A DNA stretch of 64,000 nucleotides from the NCBI GenBank assembly GCA_035530275.1, contig DATKVC010000024.1, forward strand, positions 124,001 to 188,000, in the 5' to 3' direction. The stretch's first letter is position 1; the number at the start of each line of letters is the position of its first letter. This DNA comes from CAIJMU01 sp035530275. GTDB taxonomy: Bacteria > Spirochaetota > Spirochaetia > Treponematales > Rectinemataceae. The notes beneath the pieces are model-generated. The model worked only from the letters and a program-made list of their open reading frames with translations. It was not told where the DNA came from and made no database searches. Positions 16,490-25,097 of the stretch are shown one piece after another. Both the position numbers and the translations under genes were made by a program.

Positions 16490-16735
16490 CTGGCGAGCAT
16501 CGAATGCGATGAGAATGAGGCAATCAGGTTCTCGTGTCTTTCTATTTTTAATGTTTGTATATAAACAGTAGCAACAATAATAAGGGCTATCCTAATGTTA
16601 AGATATCAGTTTACTTCTTACTATAGAAATAATAATCTGTTGTGGATAACCTTGTTTCGGAACGACATCGATATGCACATTTCCACAGACATGGAGTTCG
16701 TCCACAGAGAGCTCCCAACTTATGCACCAGGTCCA
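16490..16735. other. Origin-like AT-rich spacer between dnaN and dnaA
   Basis: The block 16540-16640 is strikingly AT-rich for this chromosome and would suit duplex unwinding. TGTGGATAA (16641-16649) is a perfect DnaA box on the minus strand. Weaker matches follow: ATTTCCACA near 16679, TCGTCCACA near 16699 and TTATGCACC near 16720. It may be one half of a bipartite origin around dnaA, and also holds the dnaN promoter. Confidence 0.6.
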
Positions 16736-16746
16736 GGTTCGCGAAA

Positions 16747-18147
16747 TCAGGCTTTTGAACTCACTTCCTTTATTTGTCGCACGAGGGTTTGGATTGTTGA
16801 TTCGAGATTTGGATCGAGCTTTAGTCGTTCATCAATCTTTTGACAGGCGTGCATGACGGTCGTGTGGTCCCTTCCCCCAAATTCGAAACCGAGTTCGGTT
16901 GTCGAGTATTCGGTAATCTCCCTCGCTATGTACATCGCGATTTGCCGAGGAAAGGCGATATTGCGTGTTCGCTTCTTTCCCTTCAGATCCATATAGGAAA
17001 GTTTGAAATGCTCCGAAACGACACGAAGGATGTTGTCGATCGTGACATTGCCGTGTTTGGCTTGCGAAAAGATGTCCTTGAGCTGGTTTTGGGCCACTTC
17101 AAGAGTGATATCCTTATGGACCAATTCGGCGTAGGCAATGAGCTTTTCGAGGGCCCCTTCAAGGTCTCGAACATTGGTCGAAATGTTTTTTGCGACGACT
17201 TCGATCACGGCGTCTGGAACATGGACCTTTCGTGTCTCTACCTTCTTTTTAAGTATCGCGGCCCTTGTTTCGTAATTCGGAGGCTGAAGATCGACGTTGA
17301 GTCCTCGTTCGAAACGGCTCCTCAGGCGATCGTTCAATTTTTTTAGTTCCGAAACGGGTCGATCGCAGGTAAAGACCATCTGTTTGCCCGCATCGTAGAG
17401 GGCATTGAAGGTATGGAAGAGCTCTTCTTGAACGCCGAACTTGTCCTGGAGAAAATGGATATCGTCGATCAGGAGTATGTCGACGAAACGGTATTTGTTC
17501 TTGAAGCTCTGTGTCGATGCTGATTTGTCGTGGATCGAGTTGATGAATTCGTTGGTGAATTCCTCGGCCGACACGCAGATGATCTTGGACTTTTCGTTCT
17601 GGATCCAAATTCTGTTGCCGATTGATTGCATGAGATGGGTCTTGCCGAGGCCGACTCCACCGTAGATCAGAAAAGGATTGTAGTTGAGTCCCGGGTTCAT
17701 CGAAATCGCCATTGCCGCGTTGGCCGCGAACTTGTTGTTCTCTCCGATGACGAAGGAGTCGAAGTTGTAATCCAACCTAAGCTGCGGATGCTTGCTCTTC
17801 GAGGGAAGCGCGGATCGAACAGGCTTTTGCGGCACAATTTCGGTTTCTGAGCCTTCATTTCTGGGGGCGGGTCGGGCTTCTTGGATTGCGGGATTCGGTT
17901 TTATGATGATAAATTCGAGGGAGAGGCTCTTGCCTGACACCTCTAGGAGCTTCGATTCGATGCGGCTCTGGTATTGTCGAGAAACCTGGTCTCGATAAAA
18001 GGAAGAGGGAACGCGCACGAGAATCGAGTCTTCGGTCGCCGATTCATAGCTGAGATTAAACCACATGGAGAACTCGTGTTCGCCAAGTTCTTCATGTATC
18101 TGGCTCAAGGCCTCGTCCCAGAAAACTTTGTAATCCCACTGTGCCAT
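16747..18147 (-). CDS. dnaA: Chromosomal replication initiator DnaA
   Basis: This is a 466-residue initiator with the four DnaA domains: N-terminal DnaB-interacting region (WDEALSQIHEELGEHEFSMWF), a variable linker, and an AAA+ core with Walker A YGGVGLGKTHL and Walker B ILLIDDIHFLQ. The C-terminal DNA-binding domain has the signature FGGRDHTTVMHACQKI. I chose the ATG at 18147 with GAGGGA upstream; the longer frame starting 15 codons earlier would run through the promoter. Its promoter has a DnaA box in the spacer, so autoregulation is likely. Confidence 0.96.
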   Translation of the reverse strand: MAQWDYKVFWDEALSQIHEELGEHEFSMWFNLSYESATEDSILVRVPSSFYRDQVSRQYQSRIESKLLEVSGKSLSLEFIIIKPNPAIQEARPAPRNEGSETEIVPQKPVRSALPSKSKHPQLRLDYNFDSFVIGENNKFAANAAMAISMNPGLNYNPFLIYGGVGLGKTHLMQSIGNRIWIQNEKSKIICVSAEEFTNEFINSIHDKSASTQSFKNKYRFVDILLIDDIHFLQDKFGVQEELFHTFNALYDAGKQMVFTCDRPVSELKKLNDRLRSRFERGLNVDLQPPNYETRAAILKKKVETRKVHVPDAVIEVVAKNISTNVRDLEGALEKLIAYAELVHKDITLEVAQNQLKDIFSQAKHGNVTIDNILRVVSEHFKLSYMDLKGKKRTRNIAFPRQIAMYIAREITEYSTTELGFEFGGRDHTTVMHACQKIDERLKLDPNLESTIQTLVRQIKEVSSKA

Positions 18148-18166
18148 TGATCCCTCTTCCAACTCT

Positions 18167-18196
18167 GGTATACACAAGTTATCCACAGGCATGCAA
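18167..18196 (-). promoter_or_regulatory. dnaA promoter with embedded DnaA box
   Basis: On the minus strand TTGCAT (18191-18196) and TATACC (18167-18172) are 18 bases apart, about 20 bases before the dnaA start. The perfect DnaA box at 18179-18187 lies in the spacer, so DnaA binding should block RNA polymerase. Confidence 0.6.
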
Positions 18197-18444
18197 GGAT
18201 TTTTCCGGGGAATTCCTTTGTATGCGCGTATAGTATCCCTTGTTACTATTGCTTCACTTGTTTCCCTACTATCAGGAAAACTGAATATTTTATTATCCCA
18301 AAAAGATTTAGTTAGAGATTACCAAATTATCACTAATTGAGGGCTCCGAAGCGACTAGCTTTATGATTACGGATAAGGAATTAGCTGCTAAACTATCAAC
18401 ATCTTATCCACAGCTTTCAAGCGGGGCCGCTACATCCGCTCTTC

Positions 18445-18474
18445 TTTACTTTTTGAGCCTATGCCGAGTATAAT
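18445..18474 (+). promoter_or_regulatory. gyrB promoter
   Basis: TTTACT (18445-18450) and a perfect TATAAT (18469-18474) are 18 bases apart. The expected transcript begins near 18481, leaving a leader of about 145 bases before gyrB. The leader shows no recognised riboswitch. Confidence 0.6.
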
Positions 18475-18626
18475 CCTTTACCTTCGTCCACATGCCGGAT
18501 TTGTCTTTTTTGCGCAGCTTCGATGTCGGCGAGCGCTGTGCGGCGAGAATCGTCGCCTGCGTTTTTCCTGGACGGGTACAGCCTGATGCCGGTCATCCGG
18601 GCTCCATTTCTACACGGGGCAGGTCT

Positions 18627-20534
18627 ATGGAATCCACATATTCTGCGGAGAGCATTCAGGTACTCAAGGGGCTCGAGGCGGTCCGCAAGCGCCCCGGCAT
18701 GTATATCGGTTCGACGGGCATCGACGGCCTTCACCATCTCGTCTATGAGGTCGTCGATAACTCCATCGACGAGGCTCTCCAGGGCCATTGCGACGACATA
18801 CTCGTCGTCCTCGAACGCAACGACATCGTGCGCGTCGAGGACAACGGCCGAGGCATCCCTGTCGGTATCCATCCCGAAGAGGGGGTTTCGGCCCTTGAAC
18901 TGGTCATGACCAAGCTCCACGCCGGCGGCAAGTTCGACAAGAAGAGCTACAAGGTGTCAGGCGGCCTCCACGGCGTCGGCGTCTCCGTCGTCAACGCCCT
19001 TTCGACCTGGTGCGAGGCCTTCGTCCACATCGACGGAAAGGTCCATTACCAGAAGTACCTCTGCGGGATTCCCGAAGCCCCGGTCCAGATAGTAGGCGAG
19101 ACCGCCAAGCGCGGTACGATCATTCGATTCCAGGCCGACGCGACGATTTTCGAGGAGACGATCTACTCCTTCGATGTCCTCGCCAATCGCCTTCGAGAAT
19201 TGGCTTTCCTCAACAAGGGTATCCGAATCATCCTGCTCGACGAGAGGCTTTCCCAGCCCCGGCAGAGCGATTTCAAGTTCGACGGGGGCCTTCGTGAGTT
19301 CGTCGAGCACCTCAACAAGAACAAGACCGTCCTCCATAAAGAGCCAATCTACTTCACCGGTTCCCGTGACGACGTCGAGGTAGAGGTCGGCCTCCAGTAC
19401 AATGACGGCTTCAACGAAACGATGTTTTCCTTCGTCAACGGCATTAACACGAGGGAAGGTGGCACCCACCTCATCGGTTTCAGGGCTGCCCTCACGAAGA
19501 CCATCAACGACTTCCTGAAGAAATCGAAGCTCGCGAAGAAACTCGAGGAAGGTCTTTCAGGAGACGATGTTCGCGAGGGACTCACTGCCGTTCTTTCGGT
19601 AAAGGTCATGGAACCCCAATTCGAGGGGCAGACGAAGGGAAAGCTCGGCAATTCCGAGGTAAAGGGCATCGTCGAGGGCTTCAGCGTCGACCAATTCGAC
19701 CTCTTCTTCCAGAAATACCCCGAGGTCATCAACGCCATCCTCGAAAAGTCCATCGTGGCGGCCAAGGCCCGTATCGCCGCCCGACAGGCCCGCGAACTTA
19801 CGCGGCGCAAGTCCTTTCTCGAATCCTCGGGCCTTCCAGGCAAGCTTGCCGACTGTTCGGAGAAGGATCCGACGAAGTGCGAGATCTACATCGTCGAGGG
19901 AGATTCGGCAGGCGGGTCGGCCAAAATGGGCCGCGATCGGACATTCCAGGCCATCCTTCCCCTTTGGGGCAAGATGCTCAATGTCGAAAAGACCCGTATC
20001 GACAAGGTCATCGGCAACGACAAGCTCCAGCCCATCATCCAAAGCCTCGGCGCGAACATAGGCACGGAATTCGATGTCTCCAAGCTCCGCTATCACAAGG
20101 TCATCATCATGGCCGATGCCGATGTCGATGGCTCGCATATCCGCACCCTTCTTCTCACCTTCTTCTATAGATACATGACCGAACTCATCGAAAAGGGCCA
20201 TGTCTACCTGGCCATGCCCCCCCTCTATAAAGTCACCTTCGACAAGCAGATCCATTACGCCTACGACGACACGGAGAAGGACCGCCTCCTCAAAGAGTCG
20301 GGCAAGGATCCGGAAAAGGTCGCCATCCAGCGCTACAAGGGCTTGGGTGAGATGAACCCCGACCAGCTCTGGGAAACGACGATGAACCCCGCGGTACGGA
20401 ATATCACGCGGATCACGATGGAAGATGCCGTCCAGGCCGAAGACATCTTTACGACCCTGATGGGCGAGCAGGTGGAACCCCGCCGCCGTTTTATCGAGGA
20501 GAACGCCCTTGCGGTCTCCAATCTCGATGTATAA
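18627..20534 (+). CDS. gyrB: DNA gyrase subunit B
   Basis: This is a 635-residue GyrB. The GHKL ATPase domain begins STYSAESIQVLKGLEAVRKRPGMYIG, with EVVDNSIDEAL, VEDNGRGIP and GGLHGVGVSVVNAL. The TOPRIM domain shows YIVEGDSAGGSA and the metal-binding IIMADADVDGSHI. The C-terminal QRYKGLGEMNPDQLWETT that contacts GyrA is intact. I start it at the ATG at 18627; the open frame extends to 18492, but those residues are not family-like. gyrA follows 28 bases downstream, so both subunits come from one transcript. Confidence 0.96.
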   Translation: MESTYSAESIQVLKGLEAVRKRPGMYIGSTGIDGLHHLVYEVVDNSIDEALQGHCDDILVVLERNDIVRVEDNGRGIPVGIHPEEGVSALELVMTKLHAGGKFDKKSYKVSGGLHGVGVSVVNALSTWCEAFVHIDGKVHYQKYLCGIPEAPVQIVGETAKRGTIIRFQADATIFEETIYSFDVLANRLRELAFLNKGIRIILLDERLSQPRQSDFKFDGGLREFVEHLNKNKTVLHKEPIYFTGSRDDVEVEVGLQYNDGFNETMFSFVNGINTREGGTHLIGFRAALTKTINDFLKKSKLAKKLEEGLSGDDVREGLTAVLSVKVMEPQFEGQTKGKLGNSEVKGIVEGFSVDQFDLFFQKYPEVINAILEKSIVAAKARIAARQARELTRRKSFLESSGLPGKLADCSEKDPTKCEIYIVEGDSAGGSAKMGRDRTFQAILPLWGKMLNVEKTRIDKVIGNDKLQPIIQSLGANIGTEFDVSKLRYHKVIIMADADVDGSHIRTLLLTFFYRYMTELIEKGHVYLAMPPLYKVTFDKQIHYAYDDTEKDRLLKESGKDPEKVAIQRYKGLGEMNPDQLWETTMNPAVRNITRITMEDAVQAEDIFTTLMGEQVEPRRRFIEENALAVSNLDV

Positions 20535-20562
20535 AGCCGCGGCATGCAGAGGAACGGAATAA

Positions 20563-23136
20563 ATGGCTGAACTCACTGGCAAGGTGATTTCCGTCCCAAT
20601 CGAGGACGAGGTCAAGACCGCCTATCTTAACTATGCGATGTCCGTCATCGTGGCTCGTGCCCTGCCCGATGTCCGCGACGGCCTCAAACCGGTCCATCGC
20701 CGACTCCTATTCGCGATGGATGAGCTCGGCCTCAGGCCCGGCGCTGCGACCAAGAAATCGGCGCGCATCACGGGCGATGCCATGGGTAAGTACCACCCAC
20801 ATGGCGATCTCTCACTTTACGACGCCCTCGTGCGCATGGCCCAGGATTTCTCGCTCCGCTATCCCTTGGTCCATGGCCAGGGCAACTTCGGCTCCATCGA
20901 CGGCGATCCGCCGGCGGCCAGCCGCTATACCGAGGCCAAGCTTTCGCGACCTGGCGAGGAGATGCTCGTCGATCTCGACAAGGACACCGTCGATTTCACT
21001 CCCAACTACGACGAGAGCCTCAAAGAGCCTTCTGTCCTGCCCTCGGCCCTGCCCAACCTCATCGTAAATGGTTCTTCGGGCATCGCCGTCGGTATGGCGA
21101 CGAATATGGCGCCGCATAACCTCGTCGAAACCTCCGAGGCTATCGCAGCCTATATCGAAGACCCCGAGATCACGATCGATGGCCTGATGCGCCATATCAA
21201 GGGTCCCGACTTCCCCACGGGAGGCATCGTCTTCGGTCTAAGGGGCATTCGCGAGGCCTATGTCACGGGGCGCGGCAAGATCATCGTCCGCGGCAAGTTC
21301 ACCATCGAGACGATGAAGGGCGGCCGCGAGCAGATCGTCTTCACCGAGATTCCCTATGCGGTCAACAAGACGACCCTCATTACCCGCATCGCCGACCTCA
21401 TTCGCGACAAGGCCATGGAGGGCGTTTCCGACCTCCGCGACGAGTCGGACCGCGACGGGCTTCGCATCGTCCTCGAGCTCAAGAAGGGAGCCATTCCCAA
21501 GCTCGTCCTGAATCGCCTCTTTGCCCACACCCCCCTCCAGTCCAGCTTTGGCGTCACCAACCTGGCCCTGGTCGAAGGCCGGCCGAAGCAGCTCAGCCTC
21601 AAGGAACTCATCCACCACTTCGTGAAGCATAGAGTCGAGGTGGTGACCCGCCGCTCCCGCTTCGAGCTCAGAAAGGCCGAGGAAAAGGCCCATATCCTCC
21701 GCGGCCTCGTCATCGCCCTCTCGAACATCGACGAGGTCGTCCAGATCATCCGCTCGTCGCGGGATACCGAGAATGCGGCGACCAGGTTGATGGAGCGCTT
21801 CAGCCTTGACGAGATTCAGGCCAAGGCCATTCTCGACATGCGCCTTGCCCGACTCACCTCCCTCGAAATCGAGAAGGTGCAGGCAGAACTCGCCGAAATC
21901 GAAGCCAGAATTGCCTTCCTCAAGGATCTCCTTGCCAGCGATGCCAAGCTTCTCGCCGTCGTCAAGGACGAGACTCTCGACCTCGCAAAACGCTACGGCG
22001 ACAAGCGCCGCACGGAAATCGTTCCCGACGAGATCGAGCAATTCAATATCGAAGACCTCATCATGCGCGAGGAGATGATCATCCTCATCTCCAATAAGGG
22101 CTTCGTGAAGCGCGTGCCCGCCTCCGCCTATAGGAACCAGGGACGAGGCGGCAAGGGTTCGAACTCGACCAACCTGTTGGAAGAGGACTTTGTCGAGCAG
22201 CTCTTCGTCGCCAATACCCATGACTACATCCTTTTCATATCGAGCGTCGGCAAGGGCTATTGGCTCAAGGTCCACGAGATCCCCGAGGCCAGCAGGGCCG
22301 CGCGTGGAACCCATCTCAAGGGGCTCCTCGCGATCAGCCCGAACGAAGAGATCACGACTATCGTCGATTTCGGCGACTTCTCGGAGGTCGAGTACATCTT
22401 CATGGGCACCCTCCGCGGTGTCGTGAAGAAGGTCGCGACCAGCGAGTTCATCAACGCCAAGACCCGCGGCATCATCGCCATCAAGCTCGATGAGGGCGAT
22501 CGCCTCGTGTCCGCCTGCCTCACTAAGGGCAAGGACGAGGTCGTCCTCATCACGAAGAAGGGCCAGGCCCTCCGCATCAGCGAGGAAGATGTCCGCGTTC
22601 TCGGACGAGCTACCCGCGGTGTGACGGGCATCAAGCTTCGCGACGCCGATGAGCTGGCGAGCATGCTCCGCGTCAGCTCCGAAGAAAAGATGTTCATCCT
22701 TTCCGAGTATGGCTACGGAAAACGCGTCGACTTCGAGTACTTCAACCCCCATGGCCGCGCCACGGGCGGCCAGATGATCTACAGCCCCGACGAAAAGACC
22801 GGCGAAATCGTTGACGCCATTACGGTCGGCCCGAACGATGACGTCGTTGTCATCACCTCCCAGGGAAAGACCCTCAAGATCAGCGCCGAATCGGTCGCGG
22901 ACCAGGGGAAGGGCGCCAAGGGTGTGCGCGTCGTCAATATCGACAAGCCGGACTTCGTCATCGGCCTCGACAAGGTTGCCCGCGAAGAGGATGCGGCCGT
23001 TCTTGCAGAAGTCGCGGCCGAATCGGAAATGGCCTCGGAAGAACTCAGCAAGCTCGAAGAGCCTGCCACGGGCGATGAGACAGATGAGAGCGGCGCGGGT
23101 GAGGCTCAGTCTGATTCGGAGATAACGGAAGAATAG
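20563..23136 (+). CDS. gyrA: DNA gyrase subunit A
   Basis: This is an 857-residue GyrA. The breakage-reunion domain starts near YAMSVIVARALPDVRDGLKPVHRR, and the catalytic Tyr is in SRYTEAKLS at about residue 126. The quinolone-resistance region GKYHPHGDLSLYDALVRMAQ has Asp-Leu-Ser after HG, without an obvious resistance change at the Ser83 or Asp87 equivalents that I can judge. The C-terminal pinwheel contains a GyrA-box-like QGRGGKG, and the protein ends in an acidic tail of about 40 residues. A parS site begins four bases after the stop. Confidence 0.96.
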   Translation: MAELTGKVISVPIEDEVKTAYLNYAMSVIVARALPDVRDGLKPVHRRLLFAMDELGLRPGAATKKSARITGDAMGKYHPHGDLSLYDALVRMAQDFSLRYPLVHGQGNFGSIDGDPPAASRYTEAKLSRPGEEMLVDLDKDTVDFTPNYDESLKEPSVLPSALPNLIVNGSSGIAVGMATNMAPHNLVETSEAIAAYIEDPEITIDGLMRHIKGPDFPTGGIVFGLRGIREAYVTGRGKIIVRGKFTIETMKGGREQIVFTEIPYAVNKTTLITRIADLIRDKAMEGVSDLRDESDRDGLRIVLELKKGAIPKLVLNRLFAHTPLQSSFGVTNLALVEGRPKQLSLKELIHHFVKHRVEVVTRRSRFELRKAEEKAHILRGLVIALSNIDEVVQIIRSSRDTENAATRLMERFSLDEIQAKAILDMRLARLTSLEIEKVQAELAEIEARIAFLKDLLASDAKLLAVVKDETLDLAKRYGDKRRTEIVPDEIEQFNIEDLIMREEMIILISNKGFVKRVPASAYRNQGRGGKGSNSTNLLEEDFVEQLFVANTHDYILFISSVGKGYWLKVHEIPEASRAARGTHLKGLLAISPNEEITTIVDFGDFSEVEYIFMGTLRGVVKKVATSEFINAKTRGIIAIKLDEGDRLVSACLTKGKDEVVLITKKGQALRISEEDVRVLGRATRGVTGIKLRDADELASMLRVSSEEKMFILSEYGYGKRVDFEYFNPHGRATGGQMIYSPDEKTGEIVDAITVGPNDDVVVITSQGKTLKISAESVADQGKGAKGVRVVNIDKPDFVIGLDKVAREEDAAVLAEVAAESEMASEELSKLEEPATGDETDESGAGEAQSDSEITEE

Positions 23137-23139
23137 GAT

Positions 23140-23155
23140 TGTTTCACGTGAAACA
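23140..23155. promoter_or_regulatory. parS: parS centromere site 1
   Basis: TGTTTCACGTGAAACA is a perfect 16-bp match to the bacterial parS consensus bound by ParB (Spo0J). It lies four bases after gyrA and abuts its terminator. It is about 4.7 kb from the probable oriC, as expected for parS. Confidence 0.93.
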
Positions 23156-23194
23156 AGGGGCTGACCGAGAAGCGATTCTTGGCAGCCCCTTTTC
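23155..23194 (+). terminator. gyrBA terminator
   Basis: AGGGGCTG (23156-23163) pairs with CAGCCCCT (23183-23190); inside it CCGAGAA pairs with TTCTTGG around a GCGA loop, with one G-T wobble. TTTTCTGTTT follows. It is a strong intrinsic terminator directly between the two parS sites. Confidence 0.85.
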
Positions 23195-23235
23195 TGTTTC
23201 AGGGAAGGCGGTCTGACCGGGTCTTCCAATTCGAA

Positions 23236-23251
23236 TGTTTCACGTGAAACA
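23236..23251. promoter_or_regulatory. parS: parS centromere site 2
   Basis: This is a second perfect TGTTTCACGTGAAACA, 96 bp after the first (start to start). The pair could nucleate a ParB partition complex. No parA or parB gene is present in this window. Confidence 0.93.
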
Positions 23252-23275
23252 TTGATGCCCCTTCCTTCGGCCTTC

Positions 23276-23323
23276 CTAGCCCGGGTTTCTTACAGCAAAA
23301 TGCAAGGTGTGAGAAATCCGGGG
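23276..23323. repeat. REP-like palindrome, short form
   Basis: CTAGCCCGGGTTTCTTAC (23276-23293) and GTGAGAAATCCGGGG (23309-23323) are imperfect inverted arms around 15 bases. The same arm sequence recurs at 24877-25077 on the other side of the next gene. Confidence 0.7.
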
Positions 23324-23395
23324 AAGTGATTTTCCGCGGCGGCAGTGGGCGGAACTTCCCTTAGGTTGTAGTATGCCTCTTCGAGAGGACTAGGC

Positions 23396-24880
23396 ATGAA
23401 AGACGTAATCGCCCTCGGCGAATCCTTCATTTTCATTTTTGCCTTTATTGGCGCGGCGACCCTCTTTTTACGCTTCGGCCTCCTTGGCCCGGCGATGACG
23501 AGGAAGGTCGTCCATATCGGGGTGGCCCACTGGTGGTTGCTCTATATGGCCTTCATCGTCTCGCCCCTGGCAGGCATGGCGGGTGCTCTGGCCTTTGTAG
23601 TGATAAATACGCTCTCCTACCGCCTCCACGTTTTTAAAGCGATGGAGGACCCTGAGCCCGGCCGAAATCTTGGCACGATTTGGTTTCCTATATCCCTGGC
23701 AGTCTTGATCGGCCTCGAGATGCTTGGGCTCGTGACGCGGTGGCAGGCCGGTGTGGGTGTTCTCATCATGGGCTGGGGCGACGGGATGGCGGCGGTGATC
23801 GGGCAGCGCTTTTCGAAGCGACCCGTCCTCGTCTTCGGCTCGAAAAAGAGTGCAATTGGTACCTTCGCCCTCCTCTTCTTCTCCTTCATCGCGACTGCCG
23901 TGATGACGATGATTTTCGTGCCGGGGCTTTCGGCCTGGGATATCGCGCTCCGTGCCGCTTCGACGGCGATGTTCGCGGCCTGGGTGGAGCTTGCGACGCC
24001 CTTTGGCGTGGACAATCTGAGCGTGCCGATCCTGACGACGCTTTTCTACGTGTTCATCGCCTCGGGGCCGCTGGCGGGCCTCTTTGCCGCTGCCCTCGCG
24101 CTCAACGCCATCGTCGGCATCGGCGCCTGGAAAAAGGAAGCCGTGGACGCGAGCGGAGCCGTGATTGGGGCTGCCGTCGGCACGGTCATACTCACCGCGG
24201 CCGGTATTGCGGCCTACGGCCTCCTCGCGGGCTTTTTTCTCTCTTCGACCGCTCTCGGAAGGATAGCCGGCAGGAAGCGCGGTCCCAGCCAGGTAGAGGA
24301 AAAGGGAAGCCGTCGCGATGCCCTGCAGGTGCTCGCGAACGCCGGGGCTGCCGCGGCGGCATCGGTGCTTTACGGACTCACGCGTGACAGCCTGTGGCTC
24401 GCCGCCTTTGCCACGAGTTTCGCCGCTGCCAATGCCGACACCTGGGCAAGCGAACTCGGCGTCCTTTATCGCAGCCTGCCTCGTTCCATTCTGACGGGCA
24501 AGGAAGTGCCGGCCGGCGCCTCGGGCGGGGTGACGCCCCTGGGCTTTCTGGCCTCTGCCCTGGGTGCCGCCTTTATCGGCCTCCTCTTTGCGGCAAGTTA
24601 TGCGGGGCTCTCGGAGGCCGGTGTCGAGTGGGGGTTGATCGCGCTGATCGCGTCGCTTGGAGGCTTTGCCGGTTCGGTGATCGATTCGCTGCTCGGCGCT
24701 GCCTTCCAAGCCCAATATCGATGCGTCGTCACGGGCCTCTATACCGAGAGGCCAAGCACCGACGGCAGACCCAATATGCTCACCCGCGGGCTACGATGGT
24801 TTACCAATGATCTGGTGAACTTTGCGAGCACGGTTGCCGTAACGCTCGTTGCAGCAGGCATTTACGCGATCCTTCGCTAG
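23396..24880 (+). CDS. Membrane fusion protein: polyprenol/phytol kinase-like plus DUF92 domains
   Basis: This 494-residue integral-membrane protein joins two families. Residues about 1-230 resemble CTP-dependent lipid-alcohol kinases of the SEC59/DGK1/VTE5 group: TRKVVHIGVAHWW, then MGWGDGMAAVIGQRFSKRP and SKKSAIGTFALLFFSF. Residues about 245-494 are DUF92 (the TMEM19/VTE6 family), marked by AANADTWASELGVL, SGGVTPLGFLASALGA and RGLRWFTNDLVNF. About 12-14 hydrophobic segments are visible. If both activities hold, one protein would convert an isoprenoid alcohol to its diphosphate in two steps; this is inference. The ATG at 23396 follows GAGAGGACTAGGC. Its stop codon lies inside the repeat arm at 24877. 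Confidence 0.8.
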   Translation: MKDVIALGESFIFIFAFIGAATLFLRFGLLGPAMTRKVVHIGVAHWWLLYMAFIVSPLAGMAGALAFVVINTLSYRLHVFKAMEDPEPGRNLGTIWFPISLAVLIGLEMLGLVTRWQAGVGVLIMGWGDGMAAVIGQRFSKRPVLVFGSKKSAIGTFALLFFSFIATAVMTMIFVPGLSAWDIALRAASTAMFAAWVELATPFGVDNLSVPILTTLFYVFIASGPLAGLFAAALALNAIVGIGAWKKEAVDASGAVIGAAVGTVILTAAGIAAYGLLAGFFLSSTALGRIAGRKRGPSQVEEKGSRRDALQVLANAGAAAAASVLYGLTRDSLWLAAFATSFAAANADTWASELGVLYRSLPRSILTGKEVPAGASGGVTPLGFLASALGAAFIGLLFAASYAGLSEAGVEWGLIALIASLGGFAGSVIDSLLGAAFQAQYRCVVTGLYTERPSTDGRPNMLTRGLRWFTNDLVNFASTVAVTLVAAGIYAILR

Positions 24881-25077
24881 CCCGGATTTCTCACGAGATC
24901 TTAGGAAAGTGATAAATCCGCTGGCTATGGCTATACCTGCGCCAAATTCGCAAAATCAGGCTGATCGCGGCGTCGCTCAGTCGCTCCGGTGCTCACATGC
25001 AGCAAAGCATGCTCCGCTCCTCGCTTCCTTCGCTCCTTGCGCTAAGCCCGATTTTGCCTGTGAGAAATCCGGGCTAG
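24877..25077. repeat. BIME/MITE-like element with perfect 18-bp inverted ends
   Basis: CTAGCCCGGATTTCTCAC (24877-24894) is the exact inverse of 25060-25077. Two partial palindromes of the same family sit inside: GTGATAAATCCGCTGGCTA after the left arm and AGCCCGATTTTGC before the right arm. The element is thus two facing hairpins around a core of about 115 bp. It fills the whole gap between the DUF92 fusion gene and the radical SAM gene, and codes for nothing recognisable. No transposase is present. Confidence 0.8.
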
Positions 25078-25097
25078 ACGAGGCTCCCGCGTCAAGA

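Larger units (their letters stand above)
18148..18626. other. oriC: Probable oriC, dnaA-gyrB divergent spacer
   Basis: This 479-bp spacer separates leftward dnaA from rightward gyrB, the usual place for replication to start in this gene order. Perfect DnaA boxes TTATCCACA are at 18179-18187 and 18404-18412; TCGTCCACA near 18484 and TTATCCCAA near 18293 are weaker. The stretch 18230-18400 is AT-rich. Promoters of both flanking genes lie inside. The neighbouring operons run away from here on both sides, which supports the assignment. Confidence 0.75.

Noticed and set aside
18492..18626. Extended 45-codon N-terminus of gyrB from an ATG at 18492
   Set aside because: Residues before STYSAESIQ do not look like GyrB, and the stretch is part of the leader between promoter and the better start.
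19557..20615. 352-codon minus-strand frame opposite gyrB/gyrA
   Set aside because: It is antisense to conserved gyrase domains and has no independent support.
21238..23229. 663-codon minus-strand open frame opposite gyrA
   Set aside because: It lies wholly antisense to a certain gyrA and has the composition of a third-position GC artefact.
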